This document shows, one piece after another, positions 7,101-13,633 of a stretch of DNA of 19,362 nt. Origin of the DNA: Streptosporangiaceae bacterium (GTDB taxonomy: Bacteria > Actinomycetota > Actinomycetes > Streptosporangiales > Streptosporangiaceae). Below the pieces are notes generated by a model, which was not told the DNA's origin, did no database searches, and saw only the letters and a program-made list of their open reading frames with translations. The stretch covers positions 1-19,362 of the forward strand of contig JAICWX010000160.1 of assembly GCA_025934635.1 (NCBI GenBank). The letters run 5' to 3'. Both the position numbers and the translations under genes were made by a program. Positions within the stretch are counted from its first letter, which is position 1; every line of letters begins with the position of its first letter.

Positions 7101-7724
7101 GTGTCACGGACCCGGCGGCTAGGGATCGTCGGGACGCTCAATCTGGGCCTCGTCTCGGCGTTGATGGTCGTCGGGCTGGCTGCGCATTCGCTGGCCGTCT
7201 TCGCGGCGGGTGCGGACTACCTGGCCGACGCCGGCGCCATCGGTATCTCGCTGCTGGCGATCCGGCTGGCCGCTCGTCCGCCCAGCCCGTCCCGTCCGCG
7301 CGGCAACCCGAACGCCACGAAAATCGCCGCGCTGGTCAATGCCGGATGGCTGCTGATACTGAACGCCGGGGTCGCCGTGGCTGCGATTCAGCAGCTGGCG
7401 GCGGGCACCCATCGTGTCGAGGGCCTTCCGGTCCTGATCGTCAGCGCCATCGCCGCCGTGGTCATGCTGGCCGGGACGCTGATCCTCGGCGGCGCCGCCG
7501 ACGACGATCACGGCGGGGAAGACCTCAATGTCAAGGCGGTGCTGCTCGACACCGCCGCGGATGCTACCGCCGCCGCGGGGGTCGCGGTCAGCGGCGCGAT
7601 CATCCTCGGCGCTGGCGGCTGGTACTGGCTCGACCCGGCCACCGCGCTGGTCATCGCGGTCGTCGTCGGCTACCACGCGCTGAAGCTCATCCGCAAGATC
7701 GCGATGGCCCTCAGGTCCCCGTGA
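7101..7724 (+). CDS. Cation diffusion facilitator (CDF) transporter, lacks C-terminal domain
   Basis: 207 residues from GTG 7101. It has six membrane spans and the CDF transmembrane metal site as DxxxD in helix 2 (D39, D43; ADYLADAG) and DxxxD in helix 5 (D150, D154; LLDTAADA). Zinc exporters use HxxxD in helix 2 and 5, so the all-Asp site points to Mn or Fe rather than Zn; that is inference from family knowledge. It ends right after helix 6, without the cytoplasmic ferredoxin-like domain of ~300-residue members. Linker DDDHGGED (134-141) before helix 5 could bind metal. No Shine-Dalgarno is seen for GTG 7101, but TACGAT at 7089-7094 is a fair -10 box for a leaderless start; GTG 7080 is the alternative. 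It forms a metal-export pair with the MntP-like gene 42 bases upstream. Confidence 0.78.
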   Translation: MSRTRRLGIVGTLNLGLVSALMVVGLAAHSLAVFAAGADYLADAGAIGISLLAIRLAARPPSPSRPRGNPNATKIAALVNAGWLLILNAGVAVAAIQQLAAGTHRVEGLPVLIVSAIAAVVMLAGTLILGGAADDDHGGEDLNVKAVLLDTAADATAAAGVAVSGAIILGAGGWYWLDPATALVIAVVVGYHALKLIRKIAMALRSP

Positions 7725-7751
7725 CGGCTGCTTTGCCGCGTGGCGGCCGTC
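7723..7751 (+). terminator. Possible terminator hairpin after the CDF gene
   Basis: A 9-base stem (GACGGCTGC / GCGGCCGTC, one G-T pair) with an 11-base loop begins at the CDF stop codon. There is no clear T-run after it, so termination is uncertain. Confidence 0.4.
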
Positions 7752-8066
7752 TGTCGCATGGTCAGAGAAATGTTATTTCCGGCTGCCGCCAGGGCACCTG
7801 GCCGACGTGTTCACGTAATCGACCACCTGCGGCGATGCATGCGCTACCGCGTATCACGAGACTATATCGAGCCTTACGATAATTCCCTGACCTGCGGCGT
7901 AATGACCTTGAAAGAGCTTTCAGAGGTTCGGGATATCTTGCCGCTAAACCTTAAGAAAGCCTTACACGGACCTTATCTTCAGCATTCGCTGATCTTGCCG
8001 GAAGCGCAGGTCCTACGGTGATGCATCGGGAGCGTCACAGGGGTCTTCCACATGGAGGTGGATTGA
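7752..8066 (+). promoter_or_regulatory. AT-richer intergenic leader of the secreted-protein gene
   Basis: About 315 bases without a convincing gene. The stretch 7760-8010 is clearly less GC-rich than all neighbouring genes (for example CGATAATTCC, GAACCTTAAGAAAG-like runs). An open frame at 7740-8021 runs through it, but its codon choice (TTA, ATA, AAA) and its composition are unlike neighbours and it has no ribosome binding site, so I read the region as promoter and 5' leader. It contains CTTA repeats at 11-base spacing (see 7950-7976) and ends with GGAGGTGGA (8054-8062), the ribosome binding site of the gene at 8067. Confidence 0.5.
7950..7976 (+). promoter_or_regulatory. Putative operator: three CTTA direct repeats, 11-base period
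   Basis: CTTAAGAAAGCCTTAC (7950-7965) is followed by CGGACCTTATC, placing CTTA at 7950, 7961 and 7972. The same 16 bases occur upstream of the paralogous gene on the - strand (19254-19269). In both cases the element ends about 100 bases before the start codon. An 11-base period of direct repeats is typical of OmpR/PhoB-type response regulator sites; which regulator binds is unknown. Confidence 0.55.
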
Positions 8067-9752
8067 ATGCTCAGCGAGCACCGGTCCGCACCGCGCCGCC
8101 GCAGAAGCCGGGCGTCGCGGATCGCGGTACCTCTCGCCATACCGGTCGCGCTCGCCGCGACTTTCGGGGTCGTCATCGCGATCTCGGGTGGCCACGCTAC
8201 GACGGTTGCGGAATCGGCGCTGGGCACGTGCGCCTCGGCGTCGGCCAGCGCCCCCGCTAGCGCCGCGGCCCCGGCCGCCGCCAGCGCGAGCGCCCCGGCT
8301 CCGGCCACGGCTGCCGCGGCCAGCGCGAGCGCCCCGGCTCCGGCCGCGAGCGCCAGCGCCAGCGCGGCACCTTGCCCATCGGCATCGGCGTCGGCCTCTG
8401 CTCCGGCGACCACGACCCTCGCCCTGGGCATCCCGCCCATCAACCCGCCGGGCCGGGCCGGCGCGGCCGGATCGAACGCGGTGGACGCGTCCGGGGCCGC
8501 GTTCAGCTTCACCCAGACGACCGCCGAGGCGGCCAACTCGACCAACTGCACGGTGTCCGTGCCCGCCAACCCGCTCAGCGCGGCCGGCCTGGCCACGCCG
8601 TGGGAGCTCGGCGACGGCTGCACCTGGGCCAACGGCGGCAGCGAGGGCGTGTTCATCGACGCCACCATCCTGTCGCCGGACGGCCAGCTCCAGGTCTACA
8701 ACCCGCTGGTGATCGACCAGGGCACCAAGCCGGCCGTGGCCCCCACGCCGCCCACCATCGCCCCGGGCTCGCAGGTCATCCTGAGCGCCGGCTTCAACGG
8801 CAACGGGCTGGCCCTGGTCGGCCCGGGCATCAGGCAGGGCAACTGCATCGACGCGCTCGGGAACTCGGTGATCAACCAGACCCCGCAGTGCAACGCGGCC
8901 AACTTCTACCGGATGGCCAACGCCGAGATCGCCCGCGGCATCCTGAAGGTCCCGGCCACCGGCACCGGCCAGGACGGGCAGGCCTGCCAGACCACGCGTG
9001 ACTTCGCGCTGATCGACCAGGACCAGAGCGACAACGCGGTGGCGAGCTATCTGTTCGACCCGGCCACCGGCCAGACCGCGCAGGCCACCGCGGCCAACAC
9101 CGCGGCCATGACCAACGCCACGTTCGAGAAAAACGGCAGCGACAACGGCCTGCTGGACGGCTTCGTGGACGTGGCGCTCGGCTGCACCCCGTTCACCGCC
9201 CCCAACGCCACCAACCCGAACGGGTCGAGCTCCTCGCAGGCGCTTAACGAGCTGTCCGCCCGGGTGAACCAGAAGGGCACGATCGCGCTGGTCCCGGTCA
9301 ACAACCCGCAGACGCTGGTCGGCGGCCAGTTCAGCGTGAGCAAGACCAACCTGTACCGGATCGAGACCGATCAGCCGGCGCTTGGGTTCGGCGCCAACCT
9401 CGACCGGAACGCGGCTCAGTACTGCCAGAACATGGTGAACATCCAGACGCCCAGGCTCAAGCTGGACGCGGCCATGGAAACCGGCACCGCCTCCCCCGTC
9501 CCGGACGTGGGCAACAACCTGGCGACCTTCCTGGCCGCCCGGCTGGCCGGCTCGTTCGACAACCTGAACTGCAAGAACTATGGCCTGACCAACCCGGTCA
9601 CCCTGACGACCGACGCCAACGGGGTCGCCACCGCGGCGACCTTCAACACCACGCCGCAGAAGGCCCAGGTCAACGCCGCTCGCGGCGGCGGCCGTCACCA
9701 CCGGCCCAACTACCGGCACCGGTTCATGCCCGGCCGGTTCGGCCACATGTAA
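8067..9752 (+). CDS. Secreted or surface-anchored eight-cysteine protein, function unknown (paralogue of 17923-19158)
   Basis: 561 residues from ATG 8067 with GGAGGTGGA at 8054-8062. The N-terminus is basic (RRRRSRASR) followed by one hydrophobic span (about 19-41), which fits a signal anchor or uncleaved signal peptide. Residues about 55-115 are an Ala/Ser/Pro stalk with repeated ASASAPAPA. The ectodomain has eight cysteines, each with a counterpart in the second copy: in NCTVSV, DGCTW, GNCID, PQCNA, QACQT, LGCTP, QYCQN and LNCKN, likely four disulfides. Family-like blocks are VPANPLSAAGLATPWEL, DATILSPDGQLQVYNPLVI, DFALIDQDQSDN and GLTNPVTLTTDANGVAT. The C-terminus is Arg/His-rich (RGGGRHHRPNYRHRF). 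I do not recognise a function. From memory, proteins with such blocks also occur in filamentous fungi. Confidence 0.85.
   Translation: MLSEHRSAPRRRRSRASRIAVPLAIPVALAATFGVVIAISGGHATTVAESALGTCASASASAPASAAAPAAASASAPAPATAAAASASAPAPAASASASAAPCPSASASASAPATTTLALGIPPINPPGRAGAAGSNAVDASGAAFSFTQTTAEAANSTNCTVSVPANPLSAAGLATPWELGDGCTWANGGSEGVFIDATILSPDGQLQVYNPLVIDQGTKPAVAPTPPTIAPGSQVILSAGFNGNGLALVGPGIRQGNCIDALGNSVINQTPQCNAANFYRMANAEIARGILKVPATGTGQDGQACQTTRDFALIDQDQSDNAVASYLFDPATGQTAQATAANTAAMTNATFEKNGSDNGLLDGFVDVALGCTPFTAPNATNPNGSSSSQALNELSARVNQKGTIALVPVNNPQTLVGGQFSVSKTNLYRIETDQPALGFGANLDRNAAQYCQNMVNIQTPRLKLDAAMETGTASPVPDVGNNLATFLAARLAGSFDNLNCKNYGLTNPVTLTTDANGVATAATFNTTPQKAQVNAARGGGRHHRPNYRHRFMPGRFGHM
8280..8345 (+). 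repeat. In-gene direct repeat coding for the Ala/Ser/Pro stalk
   Basis: A 27-base sequence (starting GCCAGCGCGAGCGCCCCGGC) is present at 8280-8306 and again, identical, at 8319-8345, a 39-base (13-residue) period. Flanking GCCAGC units are degenerate copies. Such repeats make stalk length prone to slippage between strains. Confidence 0.8.
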
Positions 9753-9770
9753 CCGCACCGCCGACGGCGG

Positions 9771-9786
9771 GCCAGTCCTGACTGGC
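9771..9786 (+). terminator. Small hairpin after the secreted-protein gene
   Basis: GCCAGT-CCTG-ACTGGC: a 6-base perfect stem with a 4-base loop, 18 bases after the stop codon. Weak on its own; probably secondary to the larger palindrome that follows. Confidence 0.35.
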
Positions 9787-9821
9787 AACTCCTGACGGAC
9801 AGCCCGCTCATCCACCTCAGG

Positions 9822-9853
9822 CCAGGAGGCCCCGGGATCCCGGGGCCTCCTGG
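9822..9853. terminator. Bidirectional terminator: 32-base perfect palindrome between convergent genes
   Basis: A perfect inverted repeat centred on GGGATCCC (arms begin CCAGGAGGCCCC), very GC-rich, lying between the + strand gene ending at 9752 and the - strand gene ending at 9873. Position and symmetry suit termination of transcription from both sides; T-tracts are short (TCCTTT on the + side). Confidence 0.8.
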
Positions 9854-9872
9854 TCCTTTGCTGGCGATATCG

Positions 9873-11111
9873 TCAGGCCGGGGTGACCACGAACTGGCGC
9901 AGGTACAGGTCGCGGAAGGTCACCGGGCCGCGCGGGCCGGGGACCGCGTCGATGTTGATGCCGGTCTCGGGGACCGAGAACAGCTTGAAGCCGTCCAGCA
10001 GCCGGGTGGCGGAGTTCCAGAACGCCCCGGTGCCCGCGTAGCGATGAAGGAATTCTTCCGCCGCCGCCCGGTCGGCGGTGACGATCGAGGCGGCCAGGCC
10101 GGAGGTCTCGTCGTTGGCCAGCGTGGCCGCGGCGCGCGGGCCGCCGGCCGGGGCGACGGTGACGGTCGCCTCGTGGCCGGAGTCCAGCGCCCACTCGTGC
10201 CCGAGCGGGTGCGCGTGCGGCGGCAGCGACGCCTCGATCCCCAGCCGGCCGAGCAGGGCGCTGACCCGCGGCATGAAGCCGTCCCAGACGCTCGGGTGCA
10301 CCAGCAGCAGGTTGAGCCGGTTGCAGACGCCGAGCCGGTCCAGGCTGGCCTCGATGAGCTGCCCGGCCAGGTCCAGGTCGGCGGCGGCGTCGACGTACAG
10401 GACCGCGCCGCCGTCGGCGTGCGCCATCGTGCGCACCCCGTGCCGGGCCGCCTCGGCGGCCAGCGACCGGGTGCTGTCGCCGCTGCCGCGCAGGATCACC
10501 AGCGGGATCAGGCCGGGCTGGCTGACCAGCGCCCGGGCCGATTCCTGGCCGGGCACCCGGACCAGCTGGATCATGGCCGGGTCGAGCCCGGACGCGGCCA
10601 GCGCGGGCGCGATCACCTCGTCCGCCAGCGTGACCGCCGAACGGATGGCCGCCGAGCCGGTTCGCAGCACGCCCGCGTTGCGCGACTTGACGAACTGGGA
10701 AGCGACGTCGACCACCACGTTGGGGCGGGCCTCGAAGTTGGCCCCGATCACGCCCACCGGGCGCCGCCGCTCGGTGAGAGTCAGGTGGCCGGGGAGGTCG
10801 CGGATCACCCGTTCGGCCGGTTCGTAGGGGACCTCAGCGAGCGCCCGGAGCTGAGCCGCGATGGCCTCGAGCCTGGCCTCGTCCAGCCGGAGCCGGTCCA
10901 GCAGGCCGTCGCCGAGGCCGGCCGCGCGGCCGGCGGTCATGTCTTCGGAGTTGGCCGCGAGCACCGGGGCGGCCTGGCGGCCGAGGGCGTCGGCGATCGC
11001 CCGCAGCGCCGCGTCCAGCCGCTCGGCCGGGACGCTGGCCAGGTCGGCGACCGTGCCGCGGGCGGCCCGGCCGGCCTCCTCCACGGCCTTGGCGGCGTCG
11101 TCAGTAGTCAT
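9873..11111 (-). CDS. Divergent ProA-like dehydrogenase (gamma-glutamyl phosphate reductase family)
   Basis: 412 residues, normal length for ProA, which reduces gamma-glutamyl phosphate to glutamate semialdehyde in proline synthesis. Family blocks are visible: PVGVIGANFEARPNVVVD (118-135), VKSRNAGVLRTGS (141-153), the nucleophile in LGVCNRLNLLLV (C263), LANDETSGLAASIVT and the C-terminal GPRGPVTFRDLYLRQFVV. Departures from ordinary ProA are DGGAVLYVD in place of the GxCHxYVD block, and FKLFSVPETGINIDAVPG near the end. Its ATG overlaps the MFS gene's stop by 4 bases, whereas proA is usually beside proB or obg. It may be a second ProA or an aldehyde dehydrogenase acting on a related acyl phosphate or aldehyde; substrate is unproven. 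Confidence 0.82.
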   Translation of the reverse strand: MTTDDAAKAVEEAGRAARGTVADLASVPAERLDAALRAIADALGRQAAPVLAANSEDMTAGRAAGLGDGLLDRLRLDEARLEAIAAQLRALAEVPYEPAERVIRDLPGHLTLTERRRPVGVIGANFEARPNVVVDVASQFVKSRNAGVLRTGSAAIRSAVTLADEVIAPALAASGLDPAMIQLVRVPGQESARALVSQPGLIPLVILRGSGDSTRSLAAEAARHGVRTMAHADGGAVLYVDAAADLDLAGQLIEASLDRLGVCNRLNLLLVHPSVWDGFMPRVSALLGRLGIEASLPPHAHPLGHEWALDSGHEATVTVAPAGGPRAAATLANDETSGLAASIVTADRAAAEEFLHRYAGTGAFWNSATRLLDGFKLFSVPETGINIDAVPGPRGPVTFRDLYLRQFVVTPA

Positions 11112-12661
11112 CGGCCATCCTTCGTGGGTGCGGTGCCGGTGTCGGTCACGGCCGCGTCGGTCGCGGCTGTCGGCTCCAGGCTACGCAGCGGAGGACTCTC
11201 GAGGCCGCAGTTGAATCCCTGCGGGGTCGATTCCGCGCACTTGGCCTTGGACGGGTTGCGGATGGTCAGCGCGGCCAGCACGCCGCCGACGGCGCAGAAC
11301 GCCGCCGCGATCCACGCGGCCTTCATGAAGCCGTGGCCGAGCTGGACCGGGTGCAGGTAGCTGTCGCCGGTGATGCCGGCCAGCGCGGGCAGCACCGCCA
11401 CCGCGATCAGCCCGGCGGCCCGGGCCACGTCGTTGTTGACCGCGGAGGCCACGCCCGCGTGGTCGGCCGGCGCCGCGGACAGCGCGGTCGCGGTCAGCGG
11501 CGCCACCATGATCGCCACCCCGAACCCGAACACCACCGCCGCGGGCAGCACCGCGGTCAGGTAGTCGCCGGAATCGCCGATCCGGGTGAACAGGGCCAGC
11601 GACGCCGCGACCACCAGCGGCCCCACCGTCATCTGCAGCCGGGGACCGATCCGGGCCGCCAGCGCGCCGGACCGGGAGGACAGCAAGAGCATGATGAACG
11701 TCACCGGCAGCAGCGCGCTGCCCGCCCAGACCGGTTCGTACCCGTGCGCCACCTGGAGCACGGTCGGTACCAGGAACAGCAGCCCGCCCAGCGCCGCGTA
11801 GACCACGAAGGTGACCGCGTTGGCCGCGGAGAACTGCCGGGACGCGAAGATCCCGAGCGGCAGCATCGGCTCCCGCTCCCGCGCCTCCACCAGGACGAAC
11901 AGGCCCAGCAGGATCACCCCGACGGCCAGCGGCACCAGCACGTCCAGCGACCCCCAGCCGGCGGCCGACGCCGCGATCAGGCCGTAGGTGATCCCGGCGA
12001 GCGCACCGCTGATGGCCAGGGCGCCCCTGATGTCGAGCTTCGGCACCTTGCCGGGCGACTTCGTCTCGGGCACGTGCCGGGCCGAGATGGCGATCACCAC
12101 CGCGGCCAGCGGCAGGTTGATGAAGAACACCAGCCGCCAGGAGACCGCGCTGATCAGCCAGCCGCCGACGAACGGGCCGATGGCGGTGGCCACGCCGCCC
12201 AGGCCGGACCAGGCGCCGATCGCCGCCATCCGGTCCTCCGGCGCGAACGACGCCTGCAAGATGGCCAGGCTGCCCGGGGTGAGCAGCGCGCCGCCGACGC
12301 CCTGCAGGGCGCGCGCCGCGATCAGCACCCCGGCGTTCGGCGCCAGCCCGCACAGCAGCGAGGCGACCGCGAACCACACCGTCCCGTAGACGAACATCTT
12401 GCGCCGCCCGTAGCTGTCCCCCAGCGTGCCGCCGAGCAGCAGCAGGCCGGCCAGGGTCAGGGTGTACGCGTCCACCACCCACTGCAGGCTGGACACGCCG
12501 GAGTGGAATTCCCGGCCGATGGCGGGCAGCGCGATGCCCACCACGGTCGCGTCGAGGGCGGCCATCCCCGATCCGAGCACGGTGGCGGCCACGACCCACC
12601 GGCCTCGGGCGGTCGACAGCCGCAGGCCCGGGCTGGTTGGTACCGCTGCGGTTTCGCTCAC
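11108..12661 (-). CDS. MFS transporter, DHA2 (EmrB/QacA) family, 14-helix type
   Basis: 517 residues from GTG 12661, which overlaps the stop of the EamA gene upstream by 4 bases. Proton-driven exporter of the DHA2 group. Motif D1 is LDATVVGIALP in helix 1, motif A is GGTLGDSYGRRKMF in the loop after helix 2, and motif C is GGVATAIGPFVGGWLI in helix 5, the antiporter signature. Fourteen hydrophobic spans can be counted across the sequence, followed by a ~45-residue polar C-terminal tail containing CAESTPQGFNCGLE. These proteins usually export drugs or secreted metabolites. Placement between an EamA exporter and a ProA-like enzyme suggests one physiological task, maybe export of an amino-acid-like compound; that is inference. 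Confidence 0.9.
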   Translation of the reverse strand: MSETAAVPTSPGLRLSTARGRWVVAATVLGSGMAALDATVVGIALPAIGREFHSGVSSLQWVVDAYTLTLAGLLLLGGTLGDSYGRRKMFVYGTVWFAVASLLCGLAPNAGVLIAARALQGVGGALLTPGSLAILQASFAPEDRMAAIGAWSGLGGVATAIGPFVGGWLISAVSWRLVFFINLPLAAVVIAISARHVPETKSPGKVPKLDIRGALAISGALAGITYGLIAASAAGWGSLDVLVPLAVGVILLGLFVLVEAREREPMLPLGIFASRQFSAANAVTFVVYAALGGLLFLVPTVLQVAHGYEPVWAGSALLPVTFIMLLLSSRSGALAARIGPRLQMTVGPLVVAASLALFTRIGDSGDYLTAVLPAAVVFGFGVAIMVAPLTATALSAAPADHAGVASAVNNDVARAAGLIAVAVLPALAGITGDSYLHPVQLGHGFMKAAWIAAAFCAVGGVLAALTIRNPSKAKCAESTPQGFNCGLESPPLRSLEPTAATDAAVTDTGTAPTKDGR

Positions 12662-13575
12662 AGAACTAAATTAGACCGAACGGGCTCGGTATCCCGGCCG
12701 GCACCACTGCGAGCCTTGCGGGCCGAGCCGGGCCGGGTGGCCAGGATCGACCCGCCGAGGATCAGCACGAACGCGATGCCGATGACCGGGGTGAGGTGCT
12801 CGTTCAGGACGATGACGCCGAGCGCCACCGCGATCGCGGGGTTGACGTAGGTGATGACGGTGGCCCGGGCCGGGCCGACCTCGGCGATGAGCCGGAAGAA
12901 GACTCCGAACGCGGCCGCGGTGCAGATCACGCCCAGCCCGGCCAGGGACAGCAGGACGTTGACCGACGGCACCGCAGGCGGCCAGGTCAGCGCGGCGAAC
13001 GGCGCGTAGATGAGCGCGGAGGCGCCCAGGCAGACCGTATTGACCGCGACCGGCGGCACGTCGGCTAGCTTGCGGTTCGCGATCCACGGACCCAGGGCGT
13101 AGCCAACCGCGGTCAGCAGCACCTCAAGCACCGGCAGGATGTCCCCGTGGCCCGCGTCCGGCCCGGCCAGCACGGCCACCCCGGCCAGGCCCACGGCCAG
13201 GCCGGCCCAGCGGATCAGGGTGAGCTGGTCGCCGTCGCGGGTCAGCCAGGCCAGCAACGCGGCGAAGATGGGCACCGCCGCGACCATCAGGCCGGTGGTC
13301 GAGCTGGGCAGGCGCTTCTCCGCGCTGGACAGCAGCGCCCACGGCCCGACGATCTCGACCAGGGTGAAGGTGGCCAGCCAGAAGGCGTGCCCCTTGAGCG
13401 CGGGCAGGGCGCCGCCGCGCAGGGCCACCGGGAGGAACAGCAGCGCGCCGAGCGCGGTCCGGGTGAAGACCAGCACCGGCACCGACACGCCCCCGTCCGC
13501 CACCTTGATGAGCAGGTAGGGGATGCCCCAGATCACGCCCATCGCGCCGAACAGCAGCCAGCCGCGCTTACTCAA
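12658..13575 (-). CDS. EamA/DMT family transporter, first gene of the - strand unit
   Basis: 305 residues. Ten hydrophobic spans in two EamA repeats (first about 5-137, second about 150-280), with the family look of WGIPYLLIKVADGGVSVPVLVFTR-like opening and a second-half end NEHLTPVIGIAFVLILGGSIL. Family members export amino acids or other metabolites (RhtA/YdcZ/PecM relatives). The start is TTG 13575 (LSKRGWLLFG...), with GGGAGG at 13581-13586 upstream; part of that site is inside the hairpin at 13584-13614. A basic C-terminal tail (RPGSARKARSGAGRD) is cytoplasmic. Its stop overlaps the MFS start by 4 bases, so the three genes 13575-9873 are translated as one unit. Confidence 0.9.
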   Translation of the reverse strand: MSKRGWLLFGAMGVIWGIPYLLIKVADGGVSVPVLVFTRTALGALLFLPVALRGGALPALKGHAFWLATFTLVEIVGPWALLSSAEKRLPSSTTGLMVAAVPIFAALLAWLTRDGDQLTLIRWAGLAVGLAGVAVLAGPDAGHGDILPVLEVLLTAVGYALGPWIANRKLADVPPVAVNTVCLGASALIYAPFAALTWPPAVPSVNVLLSLAGLGVICTAAAFGVFFRLIAEVGPARATVITYVNPAIAVALGVIVLNEHLTPVIGIAFVLILGGSILATRPGSARKARSGAGRDTEPVRSNLVL

Positions 13576-13583
13576 CCCCGCCT

Positions 13584-13614
13584 CCCTGGATCCGGATTAC
13601 CGCCGGATCCAGGG
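13584..13614 (-). terminator. Strong hairpin between the stalk-protein gene and the EamA unit, overlapping its ribosome binding site
   Basis: Arms CCCTGGATCCGG and CCGGATCCAGGG, 12 bases and perfect, with a 7-base loop. On the - strand it begins 20 bases after the stop of the gene at 13634 and ends at the AGGG of the AGGGAGG that serves the TTG start at 13575. It can act as a terminator of the upstream gene, or as a structure that hides the downstream ribosome binding site, or both. Confidence 0.7.
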
Positions 13615-13633
13615 TAGACCGGATCGTTCGGAA

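Noticed and set aside
7889..7965. CRISPR array or tRNA in the AT-richer leader
   Set aside because: No regularly spaced repeats of CRISPR length and no cloverleaf or CCA end could be found there or elsewhere in the window.
7740..8021. 93-residue open frame in the AT-richer leader
   Set aside because: No ribosome binding site, codon choice unlike all neighbours, overlaps the shared operator at 7950-7965, and begins inside the hairpin after the CDF gene.
8013..9815. 600-residue - strand frame opposite the secreted eight-cysteine protein
   Set aside because: The + strand product has a signal anchor, paired cysteines and a clear paralogue; the - strand product is Arg/Gly/Val low-complexity.
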